Source of the DNA: CAMPJM01 sp964440915
GTDB taxonomy: Bacteria > Bacteroidota > Bacteroidia > Cytophagales > Cyclobacteriaceae
Length of the DNA: 64,000 bases
Assembly: GCA_964440915.1 (NCBI GenBank)
Contig: CAYTTV010000002.1
Location: 1-64,000 of the forward strand
Direction: 5' to 3'
Positions 8,262 through 17,015 of this stretch are shown here, in pieces. The notes beneath the pieces were generated by a model that was given only the letters and a program-made list of their open reading frames with translations, was not told the DNA's origin and searched no databases. Numbering within the stretch: position 1 is the first letter of the stretch; every line of letters starts with the position of its first letter. Position numbers and translations under genes: made by a program.

Positions 8262-8690
8262 TCATTTTTTCAAAAAGGCCAAGCCTTTGTCGATGTCTTC
8301 CGTAATACGCCTCACAGAGGTTTTTTCCAATACATTCTTAAGTGAATCCCTTATTTGTTTGAAATCCGCATGAATAGGGCATGGCTTGAGCTCAGAACAT
8401 TCTTTTATTCCAAGCCCACACTGTGTAATAATTTTATTGCCGTCTATTGCCAACACGATCTCTATCAACTTTATGTCTTTATCTTTTTCAATGAAAAAGC
8501 CACCGTTAGGCCCTTTGGCAGAACTTATTATTTCCAACTTGCGGAGGTTTTGCAGAATTTTAGCAGTAAAAGGTTCTGGAGCATTTATGCCTGCACAAAT
8601 CTCTTTTATGCCAATTTTCTTATTGTTTCTACTGTAAGATTCTATGATGATAACAGCCCGAATCCCATACTCGCATGCTTTGGAAAACAT
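8262..8690 (-). CDS. Rrf2 family transcriptional regulator, putative Fe-S sensor
   Basis: 142 residues: a winged helix-turn-helix N-terminal half typical of Rrf2 (ACEYGIRAVI at the start, GPNGGFF in the wing), followed by three cysteines, C91, C98 and C104 (CGLGIKECSELKPC). IscR, NsrR and RsrR use such a trio to hold a Fe-S cluster that senses cluster status, NO or redox state. The gene lies 5 bases after the hemerythrin gene and 9 bases before the ferredoxin gene. The context suggests it controls this operon in response to NO or oxygen; the exact signal cannot be read from sequence. Confidence 0.88.
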   Translation of the reverse strand: MFSKACEYGIRAVIIIESYSRNNKKIGIKEICAGINAPEPFTAKILQNLRKLEIISSAKGPNGGFFIEKDKDIKLIEIVLAIDGNKIITQCGLGIKECSELKPCPIHADFKQIRDSLKNVLEKTSVRRITEDIDKGLAFLKK

Positions 8691-8695
8691 ATCGC

Positions 8696-9202
8696 TTATT
8701 TAGGTTTCTTCTCCCAGAATTTATCATCCCATACTTCAGGGATTTCTTCGTGGATTTCCTCTAATTTTAGGCGAAGTAGCTCAAGGCCCTCTTCGTCTTG
8801 CTGCACTTGGATGTAAGGGAAGAAATCGCGCTCTTCAAACCGGATATGGTTATCCAGCTCTTCTTCGATCTGTCCCAACGTTATTTTTAATTTTTCTGGT
8901 TCATCTACTAGCTTTTGAGCCAAGCGGCCCAGCCTTCTGTGTTGGCTTTCTGCTTTTTTTCGTTTGTCGTTTTTTTCATCCACCAACACAAAGACACATT
9001 GCTCTTCCGCATTGAAATGAGGCAGCAAATGATCTTTATAAAAATAAGTGGCGTAAGATGCGATTCTCTCTGGTGCTATTCCTGTTTTAAGCCCCATTCT
9101 AATTTTCCAACATAAGAGCAACCCAAAGTGATGGTCTCTAGAGAGAGGAACCAGCGCAGGGTGTCTTTTTAATGGCTTAACCTTTTCTGTCAACTTATCC
9201 AT
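8696..9202 (-). CDS. Hemerythrin domain protein
   Basis: 168 residues from the ATG at 9202; the frame also allows a TTG three codons upstream, which is less likely. Four-helix hemerythrin residues are visible: DHHFG (H24/H25), KDHLLPHFNAEE (H58, H62, E66), SQHRR (H88) and DNHIRFEERDFF (H119, E123). These make a carboxylate-bridged di-iron site. Related proteins bind O2 or protect against or repair damage from NO. It is the first gene of the Rrf2-ferredoxin-cbb3 operon, and a promoter -7 match lies just upstream at 9244-9251. Confidence 0.85.
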   Translation of the reverse strand: MDKLTEKVKPLKRHPALVPLSRDHHFGLLLCWKIRMGLKTGIAPERIASYATYFYKDHLLPHFNAEEQCVFVLVDEKNDKRKKAESQHRRLGRLAQKLVDEPEKLKITLGQIEEELDNHIRFEERDFFPYIQVQQDEEGLELLRLKLEEIHEEIPEVWDDKFWEKKPK

Positions 9203-9243
9203 GCTTAACAATTTTCATGTAACCTTCCTTAGATTGGCCTGCG

Positions 9244-9251
9244 CAAATATA
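9244..9251 (-). promoter_or_regulatory. Possible -7 element of the hemerythrin-cbb3 operon
   Basis: Read on the minus strand this is TATATTTG, matching the Bacteroidota -7 consensus TAnnTTTG, 42 bases upstream of the hemerythrin ATG. I see no TTG at the ideal -33 distance, so the call rests on one element and position. Confidence 0.4.
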
Positions 9252-9431
9252 AGGTAAAATGTATAGTAAAGGATAAAAAAGTCTTTTTTTTATTGTAATG
9301 CAAATCCTTATAAAACAATACATTGTAAAATAGAAACGAATAGTGGAATGCTAACTTAAAATGTGTTAGGATGTTTGGAAAGTTGAAAACCTATTACTTG
9401 TACTTTGGATTCACGGATTAACCTTACCTAT

Positions 9432-11591
9432 TTATTGAGGAATTTCATCCAGTTGCTTGGTTAGCTTTTCAATATCGGCGGAAACTTTTTTGATTAATCT
9501 CAGCTGCCTATGAATAAAGTCTGCATCCGAATTTTCCTTCTCCACTGGGCTATCCTCCAATGTGGGAAAATTGAAATCTATGTCCTTAAAATCTTCATTG
9601 ATATGCAATATGGCCTCTTTTAATAAAAATTTAGTCCTCCTTGCAGATTTGATGTGTTCATGATTGGCTTGCACTTGGGAGTCTGTTTCATTAACTGAAG
9701 AAGATAGTGACGCCAAATAGGAAGAGAGCATATGGTTCATGACGACGAACTCATTGAGATAGGAAATGTTCTCCTGCTTGCTTTTCGGTTCGTTGAGCAT
9801 TCTTTGAAAAGCGGCTCCTAAGTGTGCTGTCTGCACATACACGTTTTTTCGGGCCAGTCTTAAATCAATTGAAGAGTCGGGGCTACCGCCAAGGTTAGAA
9901 ACTATCTTGAGAAAATAGTTAAGGTTAGCTTTGAGAATGGCCTCCATATGAATTTTAATATGGGAGGATTCCCAATTCGGAAAGACAAAATAGCTTGCCA
10001 TAAAGGCTATACCAGACCCAATGAGTGTGTAAAGAATGCGTTCGAATGCGACGCCAAGATCACTGTTCTGATATAAGAAACTGAATAAGATGAGGATGAG
10101 TGCCGTCACAAAAAGTACGCTAACGATATATTTTGTCCTATTAAAGCTAAAGCCCGCCACCATAAATATGATCATAATGATGAGCTTTGCCGTTTCATCT
10201 TTTATCAGGAGAAGGACCAAAGTGCCTAAGAGGCCGCCACCTATTGTACCAAGCACACGTCCATAATTTCGTTCTTTGGTAAGACTAAAATCCGGCTTTA
10301 GAATGACAAGAATGGAGACTAGAATCCAATAGCCATGCTCATTATAAGGCAATATTAAAGCTATGAGGTATCCGGCAAGGGCCGAGATGCCCAGCCGCAT
10401 GGAATGTCTGAAAATGCCTGAATCAAGAGATAAGTTGTTTTTGAACACCTTAGCATCAAACTGTTGGTGGGATACAAACTGAGTAAGATCGGCTTCTTCT
10501 TTTTTGGACAAGTAAGGGACTTTATCAGCATGAAAATAATTATAGGTATGCTCTAGTAGCCGGTAGATATTGCGAATATTTACCAAGGTCTTTTTCAGCA
10601 CCAGTGCAGGACCTTTTTGTGCCTCTAGATCATCAATTTGTAGTTTTATGATTTGCAGATTGTTTTCCAAACTGGGCAGTGGCCCTGGCTTTTCGTTGTT
10701 GATAAGCGCATATCCCAAGTTATCCAAGGCTTGCGCGATATCCAGTATGATGTTTTTGATGGCAGTCAGGACATTGCTCTGTGCATACTTTCGTCGGATG
10801 TCACTGTAATTGATGTGGGTTGACATCACCTGCTCGAATAAGTCGAGAATGTCAATAAAAATCATGATCACCAATCTGCCCGACCGCATCGTTTCCCGAA
10901 CTCTTTTACGTGTAATAAAAAGGATCTGGCGGATATTGTTCTGATGCTCGTTAATGGTAACCTGCTTGATAATCAATTTCTTATAAACATCTCCTATTGT
11001 TACCTTGCTATCATAGAAACCTGCCCGAATACGAAGGTAGTCGGCCACTTCAAGAATGGATTCTCCCAGCATTTGCTGTGCCAGGCGATAGGGCCTTATT
11101 TGACTCAGCGACAGGCTTAAGGCCATATACCAAAGCCCTCCAGACACACTGAAAGAAGTGAAAATAAGGGGATCAACCTCTTTGATATGTATGCTGGCGA
11201 TCATCATGAGCAAAGCTGCTGTGCCTACGGCAGAGGCTCGGGCGCCATAGCTGGTAAACATACCGAAAATGAAAAAAAGCAGTGGTATCTCTATGGCAAG
11301 GAGCCAAGGCTGGTCATGGATATATGAGGTGATTAATGCAGTCACAAACATGACGCCATTTGCTGAAAGCATGCCATTCCTTCTATGCTTTATGGGGCCT
11401 GGATGGTCTGTGATACTGACATACATTGCACCCATCGACATGTAAAGCCCCAACTCCAAATAACCTAACCCACTCAATAGCAAAGAAGGCAACACGATGC
11501 CTAATGTGATTTTTAATCCATTGGCAAAATATTGACCATTGATGAAGCTTTTGAATTCTACTATATGTTTATTGTTCGTAAACCCATCCAT
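9432..11591 (-). CDS. FUSC/YccS-type integral membrane protein
   Basis: 719 residues with the two-block layout of the YccS/YhfK/FUSC family. A cluster of transmembrane helices occupies residues ~20-165, a mostly helical cytoplasmic region follows (~170-390), a second helix cluster lies at ~395-535 (segments such as YWILVSILVILKPDF and GRVLGTIGGGLLGTLVLLLI), and there is a soluble coiled-coil tail. The pattern matching KPDFS-x-TxERxxGRxxGT is the FUSC_2 signature. Members are thought to act as aromatic-acid or fusaric-acid-type exporters, but most have no known substrate. It stands alone, with a -7-like element at 11624-11631 on its strand. Confidence 0.85.
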   Translation of the reverse strand: MDGFTNNKHIVEFKSFINGQYFANGLKITLGIVLPSLLLSGLGYLELGLYMSMGAMYVSITDHPGPIKHRRNGMLSANGVMFVTALITSYIHDQPWLLAIEIPLLFFIFGMFTSYGARASAVGTAALLMMIASIHIKEVDPLIFTSFSVSGGLWYMALSLSLSQIRPYRLAQQMLGESILEVADYLRIRAGFYDSKVTIGDVYKKLIIKQVTINEHQNNIRQILFITRKRVRETMRSGRLVIMIFIDILDLFEQVMSTHINYSDIRRKYAQSNVLTAIKNIILDIAQALDNLGYALINNEKPGPLPSLENNLQIIKLQIDDLEAQKGPALVLKKTLVNIRNIYRLLEHTYNYFHADKVPYLSKKEEADLTQFVSHQQFDAKVFKNNLSLDSGIFRHSMRLGISALAGYLIALILPYNEHGYWILVSILVILKPDFSLTKERNYGRVLGTIGGGLLGTLVLLLIKDETAKLIIMIIFMVAGFSFNRTKYIVSVLFVTALILILFSFLYQNSDLGVAFERILYTLIGSGIAFMASYFVFPNWESSHIKIHMEAILKANLNYFLKIVSNLGGSPDSSIDLRLARKNVYVQTAHLGAAFQRMLNEPKSKQENISYLNEFVVMNHMLSSYLASLSSSVNETDSQVQANHEHIKSARRTKFLLKEAILHINEDFKDIDFNFPTLEDSPVEKENSDADFIHRQLRLIKKVSADIEKLTKQLDEIPQ

Positions 11592-11623
11592 GAAAATAAG
11601 TTGCGTATTGAGTTGAATGGATA

Positions 11624-11631
11624 CAAAAGTA
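11624..11631 (-). promoter_or_regulatory. Possible -7 element of the FUSC-type gene
   Basis: On the minus strand it reads TACTTTTG, matching TAnnTTTG, 33 bases upstream of the ATG. No clear -33 TTG at the standard spacing. Confidence 0.35.
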
Positions 11632-11761
11632 ACACATTACTATAAGGTAAATCCTATAAGTTAGAGTAAAATAAAACGGCATATCTTGTTCAATTGAAAA
11701 TGCCCAATTTTATTCATGATAAAAAATTTGAATGCTTAAGAGAGATACAATTTATAAAGGT

Positions 11762-12373
11762 TCATTCATTTTTTCCAATAGTCGGAAGTGATATGCCATA
11801 TTTTAGCGCTAAAACACGGATGATAATAATCAAACAGGATGATATCAGAAGATTGGTGTTTCTGTCTATTTCGAAACTGCCTAGGATCAAATAGGCGATT
11901 GCGCCCATAAGACAGGCTGTAGCATAAATTTCTTTTCTGAAAATAATAGGCGTTGCGTTAGTTAAGGTATCGCGGATTACACCGCCCATTACAGCCGAAA
12001 ACATGCCCATCATAGCCGCAATCTCAGGCGCTACATTCAGGCTTAGTGATTTTTCCACTCCCAGTATTGTGAAGAGGGCTATTCCAAGCATATCGAAAAA
12101 TAGGATAGTCCTTTTTAACTTCATGATAAACTGATAGAAGATGAAGGCAGACAATACTCCTAAAATAATGGCATAAAGAAAGTTGACATCACCCACCCAG
12201 ACCAAAGGATAACTCCCAAGTATCATGTCCCTGAGACTTCCACCACCAATTGCTGTGATAAAGCCTGTAAAAGCAGCCCCAAACCAGTTGTTGTTCTCAT
12301 CTTCGGTTGCCAATACCCCAGAAATGGCAAAAAAGTAAGTTCCGATAAGCTCAAGAGGGTATTCAAGTTCCAT
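11762..12373 (-). CDS. Trimeric intracellular cation channel family protein (UPF0126)
   Basis: 203 residues with about seven hydrophobic helices arranged as two homologous halves. Each half carries the family core: GGGSLRDMILG near residue 44 and GGVIRDTLTN near residue 130. Prokaryotic members form trimeric potassium-permeable channels. Length and motifs match the family (E. coli YicG). It is monocistronic as far as visible; the nearest genes are over 150 bases away on each side. Confidence 0.9.
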   Translation of the reverse strand: MELEYPLELIGTYFFAISGVLATEDENNNWFGAAFTGFITAIGGGSLRDMILGSYPLVWVGDVNFLYAIILGVLSAFIFYQFIMKLKRTILFFDMLGIALFTILGVEKSLSLNVAPEIAAMMGMFSAVMGGVIRDTLTNATPIIFRKEIYATACLMGAIAYLILGSFEIDRNTNLLISSCLIIIIRVLALKYGISLPTIGKNE

Positions 12374-12563
12374 CGATAGAAAAAGTTTTAGGGAAATTTA
12401 AAGAGCTTAGTTGGGATTTAAAACACCTGCCTTAATATTTCAACCATTGAAGAGGGGGTAGGCCTAAGACCTAGAGTAGATAGCAAGGAAAAAAGGAATA
12501 TGGTTTTGAAATATTGATTTTTTTGAATTAGTGAAAATAGACGCTTTCTCGTAGTCACTCAAT

Positions 12564-12610
12564 AAAAAAACGGGAACTATTAAAACTACTCGTTTTTAAC
12601 AGCCCCCGTT
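12564..12610 (-). terminator. Terminator of the ferritin gene
   Basis: On the minus strand, AACGGG and CCCGTT form a 6-bp outer stem around a smaller A/T-rich hairpin, followed directly by a run of seven T. It starts 19 bases after the ferritin stop codon. Confidence 0.55.
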
Positions 12611-12628
12611 GCAATGAATATGCAATTC

Positions 12629-13153
12629 TTAACCTTCGTAACTAATCTTAGGAATTTGTTTGTCGATAAAGAATCTTCCAGTACCCTCTTCGCCTATCAC
12701 ATCAAAAAGCTCTAAGGCCCTTCTTGCCACATATTCTTCTTCAACTTGCTCATTTAAGAACCACTGTAAGAAGGTTGCAGTAGTAAAGTCCTTGGCCTTA
12801 TGACACCTGTCTACAATTCTGTTGATGGATTGAGTTACGGCAATTTCTTGCTCCAGCGCCTTTTCAAAAACAGTACGAAAAGATTCGTACTCTTGTGGTA
12901 TATTGGTGGTTTCTGGAGATATTGCCCTTCCGCCCTGATCCGAAATATATTTAAAGAGTTTCAGCATGTGATCCCTTTCTTCATCAGATTGTTTGTAAAA
13001 GAAGTCGGCACTCTGTTCAAATCCATTTCTATCACACCATGCTGCCATTGCCAAATAATTCGCAGAGGCAGACGCTTCCATTTTTACTTGCTCATTGAGT
13101 AATTGTTCTACTTCTTCAGTTAAAGAAGTACGTAATCTTAATAGATCTTTCAT
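12629..13153 (-). CDS. ftnA: Ferritin
   Basis: 174 residues, the normal length of a bacterial non-haem ferritin. Ferroxidase residues are in place: Glu in LNEQVKMEASAS (about E21), the E-x2-H pair in DEERDHMLK, Glu in ALEQEIAV and Gln in FLNEQVEEE. It oxidises Fe2+ and stores iron as a mineral in a 24-mer shell in the cytoplasm. It stands alone, with a terminator directly downstream. I see no Fur-type palindrome I would trust upstream. Confidence 0.93.
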   Translation of the reverse strand: MKDLLRLRTSLTEEVEQLLNEQVKMEASASANYLAMAAWCDRNGFEQSADFFYKQSDEERDHMLKLFKYISDQGGRAISPETTNIPQEYESFRTVFEKALEQEIAVTQSINRIVDRCHKAKDFTTATFLQWFLNEQVEEEYVARRALELFDVIGEEGTGRFFIDKQIPKISYEG

Positions 13154-13345
13154 ATACCTAGGATATTTATTGCTATAATTAAAAACTGACTTTTGTCAGC
13201 TATGAGTTATATAGCGTATAAAAGTACTAGAAAGTTTCAATAAGTGTGGGGATGAAATAAAATATGGAATGATTCTAAATCTAAATAAGTTGATGAGTTT
13301 CTCTCTGGAAAGGTAATCGAGGCATTAGATAATAGATAGGGGCAG

Positions 13346-13690
13346 TTAAATACAGACGCTCTTCAGGCGTTCATGAAGTATGGAGTTTAATTCAAGCATT
13401 ACCTTTGCGCCTGCCAATAGACTCTTGAAACGGATCACTTCTATGAGTGTAAGCGTATAGCAACGATCACAACTGCATGGAGAAATAATGGCAACATCGG
13501 CACTTTTGTGCGGATTGTTCAACATCTCCTCGATATCTACCGCATCAATGAGTTGCTTAAGCCTAAAAAAGCAATGGAATTTGAACGGAGTAAGAGAGCC
13601 AGCATATTCAACCCAGAAGCAGTTTTCCTGATCGCACTGATACACACTTCCGTGTTGAGTTCTGTAAACTTCATGCATAACCAATCTCAT
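13346..13690 (-). CDS. Small Cys-rich protein, DUF6686-like
   Basis: About 115 residues from the ATG at 13690; another ATG at 13678 is equally possible, and only a TTG lies further upstream. The segment HGSVYQCDQENCFWVEY followed by a hydrophobic FxxFxxL stretch resembles the Bacteroidota family DUF6686 as I remember it. Cysteines are paired: CDQENC near the start and CSCDRC in the middle, which could hold a zinc ion. There is no signal peptide. No function is known; neighbours (ferritin and aconitase) are separate units. Confidence 0.6.
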   Translation of the reverse strand: MRLVMHEVYRTQHGSVYQCDQENCFWVEYAGSLTPFKFHCFFRLKQLIDAVDIEEMLNNPHKSADVAIISPCSCDRCYTLTLIEVIRFKSLLAGAKVMLELNSILHERLKSVCI

Positions 13691-13936
13691 TTGAAATCGG
13701 AACAAATGTAAAGCTTATTTATAATTAGTCCAAATAACTTTTGAATATTAGGTCCTGGATAAAGACATCAGACAATAGAAATTTGCATGGTTGTAGGAAA
13801 AAGTAATGCTCAGTTGAATTGTAGCATTCTTACGCTAGCTGATAAACCATGCCTCATGGGGGAATATGGATGGAGGGTTAATTTACGAGTGGATTAATTC
13901 AATCATTCTCTCATTCAATCATTTCAACCAGAAAGC

Positions 13937-13981
13937 AAAGACTTTAAGACATTAGAACGATGTCTAATGCCTTAAGTCTTT
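13937..13981 (-). terminator. Long hairpin after aconitase, probable terminator
   Basis: AAAGACTT-T-AAGACATTAGA (13937-13956) pairs with the complementary arm at 13963-13981 with one bulge and one mismatch; the loop is six bases. It begins 11 bases after the aconitase stop on the minus strand. The T-run is poor, so it may work as an RNA 3'-end stabiliser rather than an efficient terminator. Confidence 0.5.
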
Positions 13982-13991
13982 CATCTTAAGT

Positions 13992-16244
13992 CTATTTAAG
14001 CGTATTTAAAGCTGATCCAGCCCAGAACCAGGCAATTTGCCCGTCATTATAAGTATGGTTGACCAGTATTGTATCTGTACTTCCATCAGCATGATGAAGT
14101 GCTACTGTCAATGGAGCGTTCGGTCTGAAATTATCTAGATCCAACACTTCGATGGTATCATCTTCAAGTACTTTGTCATAGTCTGATGGATTCGCAAATG
14201 TAACGCCCAACATCCCTTGCTTCTTCAAGTTGGTCTCATGAATTCTCGCAAATGATTTTACAAGCACCATGCGTACGCCTAGGTGCCTTGGCTCCATGGC
14301 GGCGTGTTCTCTAGAAGAACCTTCACCATAGTTTTCATCACCAACCACTACAGAACCAATGCTTTTTGCTTTGTAATGTCTAGCAGTAGCAGGCACTTCG
14401 CCAAACTCACCTGTTAATTGATTCCTGACTTTATTGGTAGCATCGTTAAAGGCGTTGACTGCACCTATGAGCATGTTGTTTGAGATATTATCCAAATGTC
14501 CCCTGTATTTCAACCATGGTCCAGCCATGGAGATATGGTCAGTAGTACATTTTCCTTTTGCTTTAATCAACAGTTTCATGCCTGTAAAGTCTTCCTTCTT
14601 CCAGGCGTTAAATGGTGCCAGTAGTTGAAGCCTGTCAGAAGTTGGGTCCACAATCACCTGAACAGCTTCGCCATTTTCAGCAGGAGCTTGATAACCAGCA
14701 TCCTCTACTGCAAATCCGCGTGGGGGCAGTTCTATCCCTTTTGGCTCCTCCAGCATCACTTCCTGTCCATCCGCATTCAATAGCTTATCAGTCATTGGAT
14801 TGAAAGTAAGGTCACCTGCAATAGTGAGCGCCGTAACGATTTCTGGAGATGCTACAAAGGCATGCGTATTGGGGTTGCCATCATTTCTTTTAGCAAAATT
14901 CCTGTTAAAGGAAGTGATAATGCTGTTTTTTCTGTTTGGGTCATTGGAGTGCCTTGCCCACTGACCTATACACGGGCCGCAAGCGTTAGCTAAAATAACT
15001 CCACCCATTTCATCAAAAACCCCTAACAAGCCGTCGCGCTCCGTGGTATACCGTACTTGTTCTGAACCAGGCGTGATGGTGAATTCGGCTTTCGCAGTAA
15101 GTTTTTTGTTTACAGCCTGCTGTGCCACAGAGGCAGCTCTTGTAATATCCTCATAAGAAGAGTTGGTGCACGAACCGATTAACCCTACCTCAAGTTGTTG
15201 AGGCCATCCCTTTTCTTTTACTGTAGCAGCAAACTTTGATAAAGGCCAAGCAGCATCAGGAGTGAATGGGCCATTAATGTGCGGCTCTAGTTCAGATAAA
15301 TTGATCTCAATCACCTGATCGTAGTATGCTTCAGGATTGGCATAAACTTCATCATCGGCACGTAAGTGTTCTTTGATTTTATCCGCTTCAGCAGCGATGT
15401 CTGCTCTGTCTGTTGAGATCAGATAATCGCTCATTTTCTCGCCATAGGAGAAAACCGATGTTGTAGCACCGATTTCTGCGCCCATGTTGCATATGGTGCC
15501 TTTTCCTGTACAAGAGATACTATCTGCACCTTCGCCGAAATATTCGACAATGGCTCCTGTGCCTCCTTTTACAGTAAGGATGCCCGCTACTTTAAGGATC
15601 ACATCCTTAGCAGAGGTCCATCCACTTAGTCGGCCAGTAAGCTTTACGCCTATTAGTTTAGGAAATTTCAGTTCCCAGGGCATGCCAGCCATTACATCTA
15701 CAGCATCGGCTCCGCCTACGCCTATGGCGATCATTCCAAGCCCGCCAGCATTGGGAGTGTGAGAATCCGTTCCGATCATCATCCCTCCGGGGAATGCATA
15801 GTTTTCCAAAACTACTTGGTGGATAATGCCGGCACCTGGCTTCCAAAAACCTAAGCCATATTTGTTAGATACAGAAGACAAGAAATCATAGACTTCTTTG
15901 TTGATCACATTTGCTTTTTCAAGGTCGGCTTGGGCGCCAGTTTCTGCCAATATGAGGTGGTCGCAATGAACAGTAGAAGGAACTGCTACCTTTGGCTTTC
16001 CTGCCTGCATAAACTGCAAAAGTGCCATCTGCGCGGTGGCGTCTTGCATGGCAACCCTGTCTGGTGCAAAGTCAACATAGGATTTGCCTCGCTCATAAGC
16101 CTCTTTTACTTCTCCCGCATATAAGTGAGAGTAAAGAATCTTCTCTGCCAAGGTTAAAGGTTTCCCAACTATTTTTCTTGCTGTATTAATACGCTCCTCC
16201 ATTTGGGCATATACAGCTTTGATCATATCAATGTCAAAAGCCAT
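13992..16244 (-). CDS. acn: Aconitate hydratase (mitochondrial type)
   Basis: 750 residues, matching mitochondrial-type aconitases rather than the ~890-residue AcnA. It isomerises citrate to isocitrate in the TCA cycle. 4Fe-4S ligands are visible in GSCTNSSYED and ACGPCIGQW. Substrate-binding blocks GTDSHTPNAGGLG, and GENYGEGSSREHAA written here as DENYGEGSSREHAA, are present, with the swivelling domain at the C-terminal ~170 residues. It is a single-gene unit, divergent from the adhesin operon, with a 396-base spacer upstream and a hairpin downstream. Confidence 0.96.
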   Translation of the reverse strand: MAFDIDMIKAVYAQMEERINTARKIVGKPLTLAEKILYSHLYAGEVKEAYERGKSYVDFAPDRVAMQDATAQMALLQFMQAGKPKVAVPSTVHCDHLILAETGAQADLEKANVINKEVYDFLSSVSNKYGLGFWKPGAGIIHQVVLENYAFPGGMMIGTDSHTPNAGGLGMIAIGVGGADAVDVMAGMPWELKFPKLIGVKLTGRLSGWTSAKDVILKVAGILTVKGGTGAIVEYFGEGADSISCTGKGTICNMGAEIGATTSVFSYGEKMSDYLISTDRADIAAEADKIKEHLRADDEVYANPEAYYDQVIEINLSELEPHINGPFTPDAAWPLSKFAATVKEKGWPQQLEVGLIGSCTNSSYEDITRAASVAQQAVNKKLTAKAEFTITPGSEQVRYTTERDGLLGVFDEMGGVILANACGPCIGQWARHSNDPNRKNSIITSFNRNFAKRNDGNPNTHAFVASPEIVTALTIAGDLTFNPMTDKLLNADGQEVMLEEPKGIELPPRGFAVEDAGYQAPAENGEAVQVIVDPTSDRLQLLAPFNAWKKEDFTGMKLLIKAKGKCTTDHISMAGPWLKYRGHLDNISNNMLIGAVNAFNDATNKVRNQLTGEFGEVPATARHYKAKSIGSVVVGDENYGEGSSREHAAMEPRHLGVRMVLVKSFARIHETNLKKQGMLGVTFANPSDYDKVLEDDTIEVLDLDNFRPNAPLTVALHHADGSTDTILVNHTYNDGQIAWFWAGSALNTLK

Positions 16245-16640
16245 GTTTAATTTAACAATTATAGTGAATGATGTTGCATTTTTAAATAAAATGCAGTTTG
16301 CGTCCGCAATTTACAAAATATAGGAAACATAAAAATATTAGCCCGAAGTTTTACGGTTGTTTGTGTACCTCACATTTATTCATATTTTAAGGCGGAGTTG
16401 AAAACTACTATCTATGTCACCTTTTCTCTATCATTTGTAAGATATAGGGAATAATATTATGATTTTCTGATATACGCCCTTGTATATTTCTAATATAATT
16501 TATTGTTGAAGTCGTTGTGGCCTAACCCTTTGTTTACAAGCTATTAAGCCAAATTGGTTAATTGAAGGGATAAGGACAGATGAATAGATTACGCTTGAAA
16601 TAGATAGAAAGCGCGTTTCACCTTATTATACTAAAATATT
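16245..16640. other. Divergent promoter region between aconitase and the adhesin operon
   Basis: 396 bases, AT-rich, no convincing coding frame. It must hold the promoters of acn (minus) and of the adhesin operon (plus). Near-matches to the Bacteroidota -7 element exist (for example TATCATTTG around 16428-16436, one base too long), but none is good enough to place a start site. Confidence 0.4.
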
Positions 16641-17015
16641 ATGAAAGGTAATTTTAAACTCAAAGGTTCATTTTTATTGATGTTCTTAGTCCTTTGTTGG
16701 GTAAAGCCAACATCTGGATTAGCGCAATGCGAGAGCAAGATTTTTTTGAATGAAGTAACCAAAACTTCGGCCAACGGAGATGACGGTGCGATAGCGGTAA
16801 GGGTGGAAACGTCTGGAACTTTTGAATGTGTGTTGTACATAATGACGAGCACGCACGATGAATTGATCCATAAAGTGGAAGGGCAAGGAAATCAAGTAAT
16901 CGAGTTTAATGATTTAGGGCCTCACAATTTATATATAGTTGTTGCGACATTTTCTGAAGAAGAAAATTTGATGTGTAGGAAGAGGAAATTGTCAGATTTA
17001 TCCACGATTGAGTGA
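16641..17015 (+). CDS. Small secreted protein resembling the N-terminal domain of the adjacent adhesin
   Basis: 124 residues. A signal peptide ends GLA before Q29-C30, and the mature protein is about 95 residues with three cysteines (C30, C63, C112). It aligns by eye with residues 26-131 of the adhesin encoded next: both begin AQC, both have an NGDDGAI/NGGNDGEI-type turn about 20 residues later, then VLYI/VLEI, and both end with a cysteine followed by basic residues (MCRKRK against GCNMR). It has no type IX C-terminal domain and no repeats. Its stop overlaps the next start as TGATG, so the two genes are translationally coupled. It could be a partner or cap of the adhesin; that is inference. 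Confidence 0.7.
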   Translation: MKGNFKLKGSFLLMFLVLCWVKPTSGLAQCESKIFLNEVTKTSANGDDGAIAVRVETSGTFECVLYIMTSTHDELIHKVEGQGNQVIEFNDLGPHNLYIVVATFSEEENLMCRKRKLSDLSTIE

